64,000 nt of DNA. Origin: Tricholoma matsutake. Taxonomy: Eukaryota; Basidiomycota; Agaricomycetes; Agaricales; Tricholomataceae. A program made the translations under genes and the position numbers. Positions 42,060-53,855 of the stretch are shown piece by piece (position 1 is the stretch's first letter; each line of letters opens with the position of its first letter). The notes under the pieces are model-generated. The model did not search any database. It was not told the DNA's origin and was given only the letters and a program-made list of their open reading frames with translations. The stretch is from the NCBI GenBank assembly GCA_026075535.2, contig AP026541.1, positions 11,408,001-11,472,000 of the forward strand, written 5' to 3'.

Positions 42060-45000
42060 TCAATTATGCTGCGGTGTTCAACCAGCTTCTTTCTTCTGCT
42101 CCATGAGGTCTTTCAGTTTTTCTTGCAGATCCTTTTGAGTTTGGGAGGCATTTGTGATACATTCTCAAACATCTTCAATATTGTCATCAAGATTTTTGTG
42201 GGTTGCGCGTCGATGAGCATTTTTTGTTTGGCAGGTAAGTGAATGGGTCATTTGATCGATCTGGCCATTGTGAGGATTATGAAAAATACAAGTTTGTTTC
42301 ACTGCTGCAATTGATGCAGCTACTGAAGCATCAAGGGTTCTTGCCCTATGAGGGAGTCAAATGTTCTAGAACATTATGTACAGGGTTCTCGCCACATACC
42401 ATTGAATGGCCTCAAGTGGCCAGAGATTGATTTGTGTGCTCCGATTAGTCCCAGCATGGGCTGTTTCTACAAGGTTTGTGTGATGAGGGGTTCAATCCCA
42501 AAAGTCATTGGGAATCCATGAGAGGTACTTGTTGAAACCTGGCAGTAACCATGGATAGCTGATCTTGTGGGCATACCAGTCTGTCGAGCCATTCAATATG
42601 GGGTCGTGGAAGCATTTTCAGTGATGAACATACTTCTTAGTTTTTCACTAGGATGCCCTTTGCACAATTCATGCCATGTGGCAATATCCTCGGGTGATGA
42701 CAGTGGGTGAAATTTCTTGAGATACTGAACTGTTTGCATCCCGACAGCCCCAACCAACTCATCAGTATGTCTGTAATGGAAATTGATGATAACATCAATG
42801 TGATCAGGACACAGACTGGCCTTTCAAAGTGCACTGTACATGGCTTGATAAAAAACTGAACAAGGATATCCAGGTCAGTCTTGTGGATGTCACTGGTTTC
42901 TGAGTTGTTCATCTGTAATTGAACAACAGCATCCCTGAGACCTTGGACTTGGGCTGCCTCCATGTCCAGTATAATGGCCAAGAGGTGACCTGAATCATCA
43001 AAAACCTTGAATTTGACTTGTCGACGAGTTGCTTTTTCAATGGAAGTGAAAAGAGCTTTGAAAGCATAACCAAATGCCTTGTGCATGGTGGAATTGCAGC
43101 ATAGCCATGCAACAGTACAACCTAATTGAGCAATCAGCCATCTGGTTGTTATGATTATGATCCCCCAGAGTCAACTCATGCTCATCCATTTCAGCATACC
43201 AGATAACAAATTCACACTCATCTAGTTCACCATTGACTTGCTTGAAGGTGTAGTCCCCAACAAGATATTGTGCAGTATGAATTAAAGCTGCAAGAATCAG
43301 ATTCATGGTCACAGCAAGCTTGATATTACCTTCCATATGAAGGTGCCAGATGTACCATTCATCTGGTGACAATTTTTGGTCTTGTTCATACTGATCCATG
43401 ATGCCTGTCCAACACATGTATTCATCAGTTGATCATGTTGGCTATCTGAGTCCATATTCAACTTGCCATTGATATCTGGCAGGTATGTTCTCATCCTTTT
43501 TCTGTTGAATTTTCTCTCTCGAAGCTTCCAATTTTGGAAGGCTTCATGCTTAGTACTCAATGATGAACTGAGAAGTGTGAGAGTTGTGGAGGCTGGCCCA
43601 GAAATATTAAATGGATGATATTGTGTGCTATTGATTGATTTCTTTACCATTGTCAAGTCTGTCTGCGGTGACACCCAAAATACCAAATGCATCCAGGCAT
43701 CGCTGAAGGTCATCCTTTGCAGCTGTTGATGGCTTTTTCTCAGGCCATGGAGGGTGCAAGTGGCGACCTTGAAAGATGACTACAACTTTAGGATTCTGGG
43801 GATCTTTTGATGTGTAGACAATCTTCTTTGCTGGGCACTCAAAATAAACCAATCGACCAGATACTGAATGTCCCTGGCAAAAATGGATATGTTCTGTCTG
43901 GACTCAGAACGTCAACACAAGAATCATGTCATCAATGAACCAACCCAGATTACTGACTACAGTGTTTTTGTTTTCCATGCCAAGGATGAAGAAACATAGA
44001 ACAGCTCCTCTCATACAGCGAGATCAGGTGATGTGATGGGCTGACCATTTATCAGCTGGAACAAGATGCTCTCATTGACCACAGATGGGATTGGCACATA
44101 AATATGCTCCCATTGTTCTTGTTCTCCCTTCATCCACTTGCTGCAGCCCATAAAATATGCTTTATCCTCTATGGATGGGGGCTGCAAACAGTCAGCTTGA
44201 GCATGCCTGGGATGAGAACAACAGATCATACACACATTTCAGAGAGGCTTTAAGACAGCTAAACCATCACATTTCTTCTTGCATCTCAGTGTAGTAATTA
44301 ATCAATAGAATCTGGTACAGACAGTCACAATCGGACATGGACACACACTACTGAGAATTTGGCTCGTACACATCAGTGATCCCAAGCACAGTCTCTCCAT
44401 CAGCCCTATTTTGAGTCTGCCCAGCCTTGAGTATCTCCTCCATCTTGTTCAAGTCATAGCTGTCAATCTGCTCATAGCCATCAAGGAATCTGTTGTCAAA
44501 CATCTCACATTGACGGGCCCCATCGCACTCATGTACAGAACAGCGAGCTGGCAGGTCATCAAGAAGTGTGAGCTTTATGTCATGAGAAGTGCTGCCATTT
44601 TTTCCCCTGCCCCATGAATCTTGATCCTACATCAGATTGTCAGGTGTTGGTTGGTGAGATCTACAACAAAATGAGCATGTACATCTGCTTTAAGAAACAC
44701 ATCAAGCCCCTTTGGCTTTTTTGCAACATTCCTACCTGAAACCCTGGCATCATCCCCAAAATCAAGAACATATGCCATGTCCACCTCAGGAACAGGCCAG
44801 CGGTGAGGGACCCCATTGAGAGGTTCAATCAAGGTTCGATGGCATCTACTTTGGCCTTCCTGGTGACAATGTACCTCCCCTTGCGATCTCTTGGAGACTC
44901 ATCAGAGTCCCATGAACCAAAACTCGGATTTAGGAACCAATTTGGTCTTGTTGTCAGGGGAATAAATGATGTCAACAATCTCAGAGTTTGACACATGCTG

Positions 45001-45330
45001 CTTTGTGGGTCGCTCATGAGGGTCTTTGAGTTCCTGCATTGCAGCACAGGTTTTGGGCTTGCTGTTGCTCTGGACGATGTTCTTGGTCTTGCTATCATCT
45101 GAGATGACAATAACTTCCTGTGCCCATTTGCGATGTGCATTTGATGACTGGGTGGGAAATGCCAAAATCAGTATGCATACATCTGAGTAAGAATGTAGGC
45201 AAGCCAACCTCAGCATTTGGTTCTATTTTAATCACTGGCTTCAACTGGGATTTCCTTGGTGATGTCTGGCTAAAATGGAGAAAATCAGTAAAATTTGCAG
45301 TGCCAGCATTGGTAACCCTCACATGGGCTT
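42060..45330 (-). pseudogene. Decayed multicopy mushroom ORF, MULE-transposase-like or related
   Basis: Colinear pieces on the minus strand: C-rich N-terminal part with VVISDDS-like acidic regions (45330-44630), HAQADCLQPPSIEDKAYFMG then CSKWMKGEQ (44235-44011), ECPAKKIVYTSKDPQNPKVV and FQGRHLHPPWPEKKPS (43852-43700; the G-R-H-x-H-P-P-W-P block recalls FLYWCH/WRKY-GCM zinc modules of MULEs), DDLQRCLDAFGILGVTADRLDN, MEGNIKLAVTMNLILAALIH, YLVGDYTFK, VKFKVFDDSGHLL, DMEAAQVQGL, then DWYAHKISYPWLLPGFNKYL and HHTNLVETAHAGTN (42590-42440), ending with a coiled-coil tail QKDLQEKLKDLMEQKKEAG. I recall this as a repetitive family in Agaricomycetes; calling it a transposase is inference. Many stops. Confidence 0.55.
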
Positions 45331-45436
45331 GCTAACAGACTGCCCAATGGAGTTACAGAGGAATAGCTCATATTGCTGGAGATTTACCCATTTTCCTGCA
45401 TTCTTTAGGCTCAGAAATGGATATTCTACAAGCTCA

Positions 45437-45660
45437 GATGGCATGCCTGTTCCCAACCATGATGCTATGAGTTTCAAATTAGGCAATCCAGGATGTTGCA
45501 CTCACCTAGCCACTCCTCTTTGTAGATCTTCAATCCCTTCTCTGTTGATGGCATGCCTGTTGCCAACCATGATGCCATGAGTTTCAAATTAGGCAATCCA
45601 GGATGTTGTGCACTCACCTAGCCACTCCTCTTTGTAGATCTTCAACTCCTTCTCCATTGC
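45437..45660. repeat. 110 bp tandem duplication
   Basis: GATGGCATGCCTGTTCCCAA at 45437 recurs at 45547 with few changes through CTCTTTGTAGATCTTCAA. No coding role seen. Confidence 0.92.
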
Positions 45661-46329
45661 ACTGTCCAGACTTTTTTGGACCCAATTAGGAACCATTTTA
45701 ACAAGCTAGCAAGGCGGTGGAAAGCCAGAAAGCCAGAAAGTGAGGAAAACATTTGATGATACTCATTGCAGCTTTTCATGGTACTGGGGCAGCCAGGGAC
45801 AGTGTGCGACTTGACCTAAAATGGTATGGTTCACATCAACACATACCTAGAACTCATAAACTAACATTCCCTCATCATGATGCATGACATCTGGAAAGAA
45901 ATAGTCATTGGTGATAAAAAATAGTCATTCGTGACAAAATAGTGATTTGGGTGATCAGACCAAATAACCTAATAACCTAATAGTACTAAAGTTGTTGTAC
46001 CTCCCAAAGTTGGCAGGGAGACTAGCATGTTGTTAAGACCACTTGATGTCAAATGATAATTTGCTTCCCTGTCAATTGATTATACTGTGTCCATTCCTCT
46101 GTACAATGCATGAAACTTTTCACTCAATGAGACAGAATAGGGAGCAGGGAGCATAGTGGAAAATGGCGAAGCATGTCATTTAGCACTATCTGAACGAGTC
46201 ACACATTGAAATGACGTGTCAGCCTTGAGGCAGATGGATCACCTTCCCCAGGATTATAGCAAAGGGGGAGGGGCCATTGAGCAATGGAACGGACAACCAT
46301 TGACATCTGTTAGTGAACCAAAACACATT
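45661..46329. other. Unassigned DNA
   Basis: Short frames only. Small repeats AGCCAGAAAGCCAGAAAG (about 45724) and AATAGTCATT (about 45905). Nothing recognisable. Confidence 0.4.
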
Positions 46330-46940
46330 GAGAACATGTCACAGCCAGGCAGGAGCCGGCTCATGTTGGTAGACTTTGAGAAACCCTGTTTCTCAACAAA
46401 AATGTCAGCAAATGCCAGAGAGCACATCCTATGCTGTCCACAACAATTCTGACAGGCCACTTATCTGTTTTCTCATTCCATACACACCAAATGATGCATC
46501 AGAACCCTCCCTGCAGTCCTCTACTGTCTGCATCCCCAAGGTCTCTGTTGCCCAGTGACAATGAGCTCCATCCTCTCCTGGATACCCCGCAACATTGTTT
46601 AAATGAGGTAGATCAAGGCAGAGGGGTTTTAAAAAAGAGGAACATGTCAGAAATGCATTCAAGCCAGACATGAGTTGGCTTATGTTGTTGAACTTTGAGA
46701 ACACCTGTTTCACAACAAAAACCATCAGCGAACATACAACAGTGCATGCTACACTGTCCCCAGAGTTCCAAATGGGACACTCAACCATTTTCCAACACCT
46801 TGTGCACCCAATGACACATCAGATACCTGCCTGCATATGCCTGCTGTCTGCATCCTCAGCATGTCCATGGCCCAGCTGCAACCAACTGCATCAGGGACTT
46901 GAGGTATCTAAACCTTGTTTGGGTAATGTAGAACAATGCC
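46330..46940. repeat. Degenerate direct duplication of about 310 bp
   Basis: 46330-46620 and 46640-46930 share the order GAACATGTCA, GGCTYATGTTGKTRGACTTTGAGA, TTTCWCAACAAAA, CTGTCTGCATCC, and CCCAG. Roughly 65 to 70 percent by eye. Function unknown, no matching frames. Confidence 0.7.
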
Positions 46941-47920
46941 AATAATTGTTGGAGTCCAGGTATCAAAGAAAACAACAAGAGTTGAGGAGTGGGGACAACA
47001 TCTGTGTCAAGTTTACACAGATTCTTCCAAGCACCTCGCTAATAAGCAAGGGGGAGGCAGAGTAAACATCGCCAGACAAGTCAAAGAGGTCTTCCCATTG
47101 GCAGGGATCAAGAGAAACAGTGAAAATCGTTGTTCTGAGCCATCAGAACGATACCTGCATCAACAGGACACAGATGACACTAAGATGACACCTTGCTTCC
47201 TTCTGAAGCGGGGCAAAGGGGGAGGGAGCACTGGTGGACAAATTGGACTGATCTTGAAGGTTTAGGGTTATTAGATGGTGTTAGGGTCGCACTAGGGTCA
47301 GTAAGGGTGATGGACTAATAGCCCTTGTGAAGTAGAAGTGGTTGACCCTTGGCCTAGGCATGGCAGACTGTTGAGACAGTTCAAGCTGACCTATGTGCAT
47401 CAAAAGAAAGGGCTTAGAAGAGGAATCAGATCTCAGAGGACAAGTGTCAGCATGGAATGGGAGGTTGGGCTCATGTTACATGAGCCCAACCTTGTAGGCT
47501 CTCGTGGTATGTGGACTTTCAACATCAAAAATTCTTATAAATCCTCACATATCGTGGCTATACCGCAGTTTGAGCCAAATCACTTGTGGTGATTATTCTG
47601 CTAACATGGGTAATATTTACCAAATAGTGGCAAAATAATAGCTGGCAGCTATTTTGGCAATACAGGCTGTATTAGATGCATGTTCACTGAATATTTTCCA
47701 AATAATCACGAGGTAATAGCTGCCATACTATTCATATATCTTTTTCCTCTGTTACAATTTACATATTGTGATTGTGAGCACTACACAACAAAACAAGTTA
47801 CTACATGTCAAAAACCATACTGAGTGCATCAATTCCACTATCAACACACCCAACTGTACAAAGTCACTGAAAATGTGGGCTGGCACATAGCAGGAACCTA
47901 TGGTGCATGGCCATCAGCTA
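46941..47920. other. Unassigned DNA
   Basis: No motif-bearing frame. Contains a small inverted repeat AATAGCTGGCAGCTATT near 47638. Nothing else visible. Confidence 0.4.
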
Positions 47921-48672
47921 ATGTTTTAGGGTCTGTTTCAGTAACCCCTTTTTGATTACCAACATAGGGTTCTGTAGGGTGTGACATGGGTAACCCATGG
48001 GTACATTTTTTCATACCTGTACCCATACCCATGAACACTATACCCACATGGGTAGGGGTGCAGTGTTTATCATGGGTCACCATTGGGTTTTGACTCAACT
48101 ACATATTTTAATAATATAATTACATTAAACTAATATATAAACATAATAAGAATGCCCCCCTCTCACATTTGGAGTGAGGGGGGGGCCTGTCATCACTGAG
48201 AACAGAACAAAAAACCCCCCTGCTCATGTTTGCAGCAAGAGGGGGAGGGGGTGCCTTCTTGTTGTCCCCATCCTCATTGCACCCCATTTCCACCCCATGA
48301 GCAGTTGCTCATGGCAGCGGTTGGGGGTGCTATGGTGGTGTTGGCAGTGGTGGTGGCCATCATTGTTGTTGTCGTTGTGCCTGCTCCCCCTTCTTGTCAT
48401 CCCCATCCTTGTTGCACCCTGTCTCCACCCCACGAGCAGTTGCTTGTGGCAGTGGTTGGGGGTGCTGTTCGTGTGGTACTGGTTGTGCCCATTGTTGTTG
48501 TTGGTGCCCCCTCTCTGCTTGTCATCCGACATGTCACCAGTTCCATCCCTGTTGTTATCCACCCTGCAAGCAGAGGCTCACAGCAGTGGTGGTGGTGGGG
48601 TGCTGTCAACAGTGTTGTCTCGCTATTAGAACCTAAAGATCAAATAAGTTAGTTAGAAAGAAACAAGATTAA
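47921..48672. mobile_element. Remnant of the hairpin-rich non-autonomous family (third element)
   Basis: Begins near TTAGGGTCTGTTTCAGTAACC with subterminal repeats of GGGTAACCCATGGGTACA / ACCCATACCCATG, then an AATATAATTACATTAAACTAATAT tract like the one inside the left end of hAT-1 (AATACATAATTACATTAAC). C-rich/G-rich hairpins follow (48155-48250), then quasi-palindromes at 48295-48314, 48430-48450 and 48568-48588, and on the minus strand a CTTTAG/GTTCTAATAG acceptor-like end of an intron-like tract. The right terminus is missing: the intron-like tract abuts the Gypsy-2 LTR remnant at 48672/48673. Confidence 0.55.
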
Positions 48673-48719
48673 GGGGTGGTTTCCTAACATTACCCCCCTT
48701 TTATGCCTTGACTTCCAGG

Positions 48720-49846
48720 GGAGAAAATATTGCATCTGTCCCCTCTGTGAAATTTTGGTAAGGCCAGAATTTCATCCCCTCATACACCATTCTTGCAATG
48801 CGACGTGGAGCATTCGGATTACGTTTAAAGAATTGGGCAATTGCGTTATGTGCTCACTTACAATTGTCTTTGGGTTCCCACAAATTATTTTCGTCGGTAT
48901 AGTTTTTCCACTTTATTAAGAACTCCAATTTGTTCCATCGAAGACGTGAGTCTAGAATTTCTTCAACTATGTATTCTGGAGCACCTTCTACTATTATTGG
49001 AGGTTGCGGAGTAGTTTGTTGGCCAGGAATAGTGGGCGGGCAGTAAGGGCGTAGGTGGGATACATTAATCTTGGGATCAATTTTGAATGATTGGGGTAAT
49101 TTTAGCACTACCGCATTAGGCAAGATTATTTTAGAGATCGCATATGGGCCAACTTGTTTCTCCATAAGTTTCCTCAAAGGTCGTGGAATATTCAGGTCCT
49201 TGGTACTTAGCCATACCAAGTCACCAACTTTGTACTCTGGAGCGCATGCTTGAGTACGATCCGTGTGTTGCATCATGTCATCACGTGCTTTCTTCAATGC
49301 CGCCTCTGCTTCCTCTTGTACCTTTTGCATCTTAGATACAAAATCTTCTACCAAGTGTACTTTGACTTCCCTTCTGGGTTCTACTCCCATGCGAGGATGA
49401 TATCCATAATTTGCAAAAAAGGGTGACATACGAGTAGCCGAATGGAATTTGTTATTGTGGGAAAATTCGGCAATTGCCAACCATTCGGGCCAGTCGGTTT
49501 GTCGGTAGTTGACAAACATATGTAGGTACTGCTCCAACTCCTGATTCATTCTCTCTGTCTGCCCATCAGTCTGCGGGTGATATGCCGTAGATAATTTAGT
49601 TTGAATTCCCACTATGTTGTTTAGTTCTCGCATAAACACAGAAGCAAATTGTGGTCCGCGATCGGAGATAATGGTATCGGGTAACCCATGTAACCACCAT
49701 ACCTGATTTAGATAGAGGCATGCCAAGCCCAATGATGAGGTTTCTGTAGTAGTAGGAATAATATGGACCTCCTTTGTAAAGCGGTTGCATACTACAAATA
49801 TTGCATCGTACCCTTGAGCCTCGGGTAATCCAGTAATAAAATCCAC
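48720..49846 (-). pseudogene. Gypsy-2 integrase and chromodomain
   Basis: Integrase core: SVDFITGLPEAQGYD (first Asp), IISDRGPQFAS (second Asp) and HPQTDGQTERMNQELEQYL (Glu), intact. C-terminal GPYAISKIILPNAVVLKLP and KINVSHLRPYCPP, then chromodomain YIVEEILDSRLRW, FLIKWKNYTDENNLWEPKDN. The frame is open for 330 codons, then TGA at 48851-48853 (C-K-R-A, CGA to TGA), with further tail IAQFFKRNPNAPRRIARM. Confidence 0.9.
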
Positions 49847-51679
49847 AGATATATCTCACCACGGCACTTTAGGTATAGGGTTCAGCATTAATTTTCCTGC
49901 AGGTTTCTCTGGAAATTTCTTCCCCCTCATGCATGTATCACATCCATCCACATACCCCAACACATACTTTGAAATTCCGGGCCACCAATAATTTCTCATT
50001 ACTAATTCCAATGTCTTCCATCTTCCTGGGTGTCCAGCAATCAGTGTATTGTGATGTAACCGGACGATCTCCCTTTGCAAATCCTGATCCTTTGGTACAT
50101 ACACTTTTCCTCGAAACAACACCAACCCTTGTTCCTCAGCCCATTCATCTCCGTTGATATTACCTTTCTTCTCTCCCTTCAGAGCTTTCACGGCTTCCAC
50201 TACTTCATCATCCATTTCTGAACATTGTCTAATTTTAGACAACATTTCCATTTCCGAGCTATCTATTAATAGATGCCCTTGACGCATAGTGCAAATGCGA
50301 AAGTATTCGGGTTTGAGTAAGGTAACATTTTTATTGTCCTCCTCCACCCCCCTTTTATGATCAATACATCTGGATAATGCATCTGCTTTCCTCATTAAGC
50401 TTCCCGCTTTGTGGACCAAGTGAAAGTTGAAACGCGATAGGAATAGTGCCCAATGTGCTTGCCTGCGATTAAGCTTTTTAGCGGACATGAAGTATTGCAG
50501 ATTTTGATGATCCGTCCAGATCTCAATCTCATGCGTACATCCCTCCAAATAATGCCTCCACGCCTCCAATGCTCATATTATCCCCAACATCTCTTTGTCA
50601 TGCACATCATAATTCCTCTCCACATCATTCAACCCTTTTGACAAGTATGCACAAGGATGCCATTTGTCATCTTCACACAGCATTGATAATACTGCTCCAG
50701 TAGCAAAATTGGATGCATCGGATTCCACTCGCAAAGGGCATGTGAAATCTACTGGGGCTAATATTGGTCCCTCCACAAACTTCCTCTTCAACTCCTCAAA
50801 TGCTGTCTGCTGCTGCTCTCCCCACCTCCATACTACTCCCTTTCGCGTAAGGTTATGTAAGGGTGTGGCAATTTTAGAAAAATTGTGCACAAAGTGACAA
50901 TAATAATTTGCGAGTCCCAAGAAGGCTTGAACCTCCTTGACATGGGTGGGTGCAGGCCAATCTGTGATTGCCTGTACCTTGATCGGATCCATTTTGATCC
51001 CGTCAGGGCCGATCAATAATCCTAGGAACTCAATCTCGCTTGCCCTAAACACACACTTCTCTGGTTTCAAAAATAGATCATTCTCCGCCAACCTCCATAG
51101 CACCTCCTGCACTATCGCCTCATGATTTTCTTCATCCTCTGTGAATATCAGAATGTCATCAATAAATATTATTACCATGCCTTTGTCTATTATGTCCTTG
51201 AAAATGTCGTTCATCATATTTTGAAAGGTTGGGGGACTATTAGTCATCCCAAAAAACATGACAAGCGGCTCAAAGGATCCTCGATGTGTGGCAAATGCTG
51301 CCTTCCACTCATCTCCTTTCTTTATTCATACATTGTTGTATCCCCATCATAAATCCAATTTTGTAAAGACCTTGGCTTTTCCCACCTTGTCAATTATTTC
51401 TGAGATCAATGGCAGGGGGTACGCGTTCTTCACTGTCCACTCATTCAAATACCTATAATTGGTACACATCCTCTTCCTTTGGTCTTTCTCTGGCACAAAG
51501 AATATTGGTGATGTCTGCAGTGATTTCGAAGGTCATATGTATCCTTTGCGCAATTGCTCCTTCAGGAACACATCCACTTCTTCTTGTTCCATTGGAGATA
51601 ATGGATATACCTTTGACTTCTTTGGCACAAACCCTGGCTTCATCTCAATTGCATGATCCCATGGCTTCCACACCGGCAT
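49847..51679 (-). pseudogene. Gypsy-2 reverse transcriptase, RNase H and H2C2 finger
   Basis: Blocks: [52 protein letters not shown], catalytic IFIDDILIFTEDEE (intact), LKPEKCVF, IEFLGLLIGPDGIKMDP, AFLGLANYYCHFV; RNase H LRVESDASNFATGAVL, NYDVHDKEMLGII, EIWTDHQNLQYF; H2C2 region RLHHNTLIAGHPGRWKTLEL, YWWPGISKYV. TGA codons near 51576, 51343, 51329 (both in K-L-D-L-R-W-G-Y-N-N-V-R), 50572 and 49848, each in place of Arg CGA. Confidence 0.9.
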
Positions 51680-52552
51680 TCACTCAGACTCCTTCTTCTG
51701 GAACACTGACAGATGTTCATGATACACTTTTGGCACCCATTCCTCCACTGGCTTCTCCACCTTCACGATATTCTTGTCCCATGACTGTCCTCCATGAATT
51801 GTTCTAAAGGTTTGCTTCTGCTCTTCTTTCTTGATCATGATCGGAACTTCCCCATTTGGCATTTCCTCATCCTCCACTTCCTCGATCGTAACAGAATACT
51901 TTCTTGGATGTTCTTTCTCTTTCTTTTTCCTTTTTTCCTTCTTCATCTTCCTCCCATACACATTACATTCCTTAGGACACCGAGTCATTTGTACTTTCCC
52001 AGTTTTCCAATCAATTTCGGGATTATGCTTCCATAACCACGGAGATCCTATTATTAGATTGGTTTTCCCAAGATCGCACACTTCGAATACGGCTTGCTCC
52101 TGATGCTCCTGATACTTTAGTACCATAGTCACCTCCTCCTTGATAGTTCCTCCATGATTGACTGTTCCATCAATATTGTACACCATTATAGGTTGCGCCA
52201 GCTTGCATGTGTTAATACCATTTCCGGTAATTAAGGATCGATTAATAAATAATCCTGTAGCACCACTATCAAGCAACGCTTCCACATCAATAGCTGCATG
52301 TGTGTCCACTGTCTTCAGTCCCACAGTCAAGGTGATTTTGGGTTCTATTCGCACAGAGCGAATAAAGAATTTAGGGGTTTTCGGAAATGATGCGTAAAAA
52401 TTGTCACGTGATTGACAACAGTTGTACTCCTTTTCGTCACGTGATTCAAAACGGTTATACTCCTCCTCGATTTCCTTTTCTGATTTGCTCTGAGTTTCCT
52501 CGGATACTAATACATTGTAACGATTCTGGGTCACCAATGGGGAAACCTTCAC
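51680..52552 (-). CDS. Gypsy-2 protease and linker
   Basis: Retropepsin loop VEALLDSGATGLFIN intact and flap/second block NLIIGSPWLWKHNPEIDW, so the active site is preserved, unlike Gypsy-1. A Lys/Glu-rich linker with TIEEVEDEE follows. The frame ends at TGA about 51680 (S-E-R-M, CGA to TGA); without it the protein would run into the RT. Confidence 0.85.
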   Translation of the reverse strand: MKVSPLVTQNRYNVLVSEETQSKSEKEIEEEYNRFESRDEKEYNCCQSRDNFYASFPKTPKFFIRSVRIEPKITLTVGLKTVDTHAAIDVEALLDSGATGLFINRSLITGNGINTCKLAQPIMVYNIDGTVNHGGTIKEEVTMVLKYQEHQEQAVFEVCDLGKTNLIIGSPWLWKHNPEIDWKTGKVQMTRCPKECNVYGRKMKKEKRKKKEKEHPRKYSVTIEEVEDEEMPNGEVPIMIKKEEQKQTFRTIHGGQSWDKNIVKVEKPVEEWVPKVYHEHLSVFQKKESE

Positions 52553-53646
52553 TGGGACTCTTCCACAAAATTCTTCTGCTTGCCTTCCTCCGGCCTTACT
52601 TCCTCGATTGTAGCTTCCCTTATCTTTCTTTTCTGCCTACAATTCCTAGAAATGTGTCCTAACTGCCCACAGTTAAAACATTTAAGTGGGGCTCGTCTCC
52701 CTGCTTGATCAACCTCCATTGCCTCTGCTGGTGCTGCTGACTCCATAACTATAGGTGTCACTGCCATGGCCAGTGGCTGTGCCCTTGGAGCTTGCACCTG
52801 AGGTGCCTTTCCTTTCTCGGACTTTCCTCCAGATGACTTTCCAAATTTACTACTTCTGTACATCAACTTTGACTCCGCCTGTTCCTGCCAATATTGCCGG
52901 TCAAGGCGCATTGCCCAATTATACCACTCGTCCAACTTCTCTGGCATAGAAGGTAGTCGGTAGATAGACTTGAATAAAGAGGGATTTAATCCTGCTTTCA
53001 AAAACTCTACCAACGCAGCTTCTCCCATGTCCGTTTGCGAAGCTTCTGCTTTGAACTGCAAAATAAATTCATCCGCCATTAAAGAACCTTGGCGCATGGT
53101 TTTTAATTTAGCATTGGCTGTTGCCTTTGGATTAGGGTCTCCAAACTGTGCCTCCAATCTCTCCAGAAATTTCTTGAAGGTTGCAAATGGTTTATTTCCT
53201 GCAGCAATTTGATTAATAGCCTCATTTCTCCAGAACTGTGCTTTCCCCCCCTGAATATATGAGAGAGCAAACATAATCCTAGACTCGGCTGTATGAAACT
53301 CGGGCTTCCTCCCATGGATGTACAATACTATAGAGCTGATGAAGGATTTTGTATTCTCCATGGTACTGTCAAAGATTTGCAGGGGCATGTACTTAGGTAA
53401 GCACACTTTTCCATTTCTGGATTTCTCCACTGTCTCATCCTCCTGCGATATCCACTCCACCATCTCCACCATCTCATCATCTCTTTCTCCTATCGTCTCT
53501 GGCTGTACTTCCGCTTGTCTGGGCTGTGATGCTGCCAATACTGACACTAATTGCGACATTTGTGCTGTGAGCGCATCAATTTTCGCCTCTAGTGCTGGTA
53601 TGGGAACAGGATTAGGACCGGGATTAGAAGTTGAAGGTTCGGACAT
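52549..53646 (-). CDS. Gypsy-2 Gag, intact
   Basis: 365 residues, start M-S-E-P-S-T. Pro-rich N terminus with a short coiled coil (ALEAKIDALTAQMSQLVSVL), capsid region SRIMFALSYIQGGKAQFW, FLERLEAQFGDPNPKATA, LKTMRQGSLMADEFILQF, VEFLKAGLNPSLF, and knuckle CFNCGQLGHISRNC (C-x2-C-x4-H-x4-C) followed by a basic stretch. Ends in E-E-S-Q overlapping the start of the protease frame by a few bases, so pol is probably made by frameshift or re-initiation. The only complete retroelement ORF in the window; it may still supply capsid protein. Confidence 0.9.
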   Translation of the reverse strand: MSEPSTSNPGPNPVPIPALEAKIDALTAQMSQLVSVLAASQPRQAEVQPETIGERDDEMVEMVEWISQEDETVEKSRNGKVCLPKYMPLQIFDSTMENTKSFISSIVLYIHGRKPEFHTAESRIMFALSYIQGGKAQFWRNEAINQIAAGNKPFATFKKFLERLEAQFGDPNPKATANAKLKTMRQGSLMADEFILQFKAEASQTDMGEAALVEFLKAGLNPSLFKSIYRLPSMPEKLDEWYNWAMRLDRQYWQEQAESKLMYRSSKFGKSSGGKSEKGKAPQVQAPRAQPLAMAVTPIVMESAAPAEAMEVDQAGRRAPLKCFNCGQLGHISRNCRQKRKIREATIEEVRPEEGKQKNFVEESQ

Positions 53647-53844
53647 AATTGTAGAATCTGTGATGAATCACTTCTTCGACAAATTCAAAATTTTTTCTTC
53701 AAGACCTCTCCAAACGTTTACGGGTCACGTGATAAGGTTCATCGAGGTTTGTCAATCATTCGTCGTTTTTTGGGCGCCTATTTTGACACTTCGGATCAAT
53801 AACCCTTCCAACAGTGCCTGATCTCGGGGATATCACTGAATTCA

Positions 53845-53855
53845 GCTTGTAACCA
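53845..53855 (-). promoter_or_regulatory. Gypsy-2 primer binding site candidate
   Basis: TGGTTACAAGC on the minus strand is complementary to a tRNA 3' end of the form GCUUGUAACCA. Its CCA match and position just inside the LTR suit a Gypsy primer site; the tRNA is not identified. Confidence 0.6.

Noticed and set aside
48155..48250. CRISPR-like spaced hairpins
   Set aside because: Only two or three C-rich/G-rich hairpins without conserved direct repeats or unique spacers, in a fungal genome.
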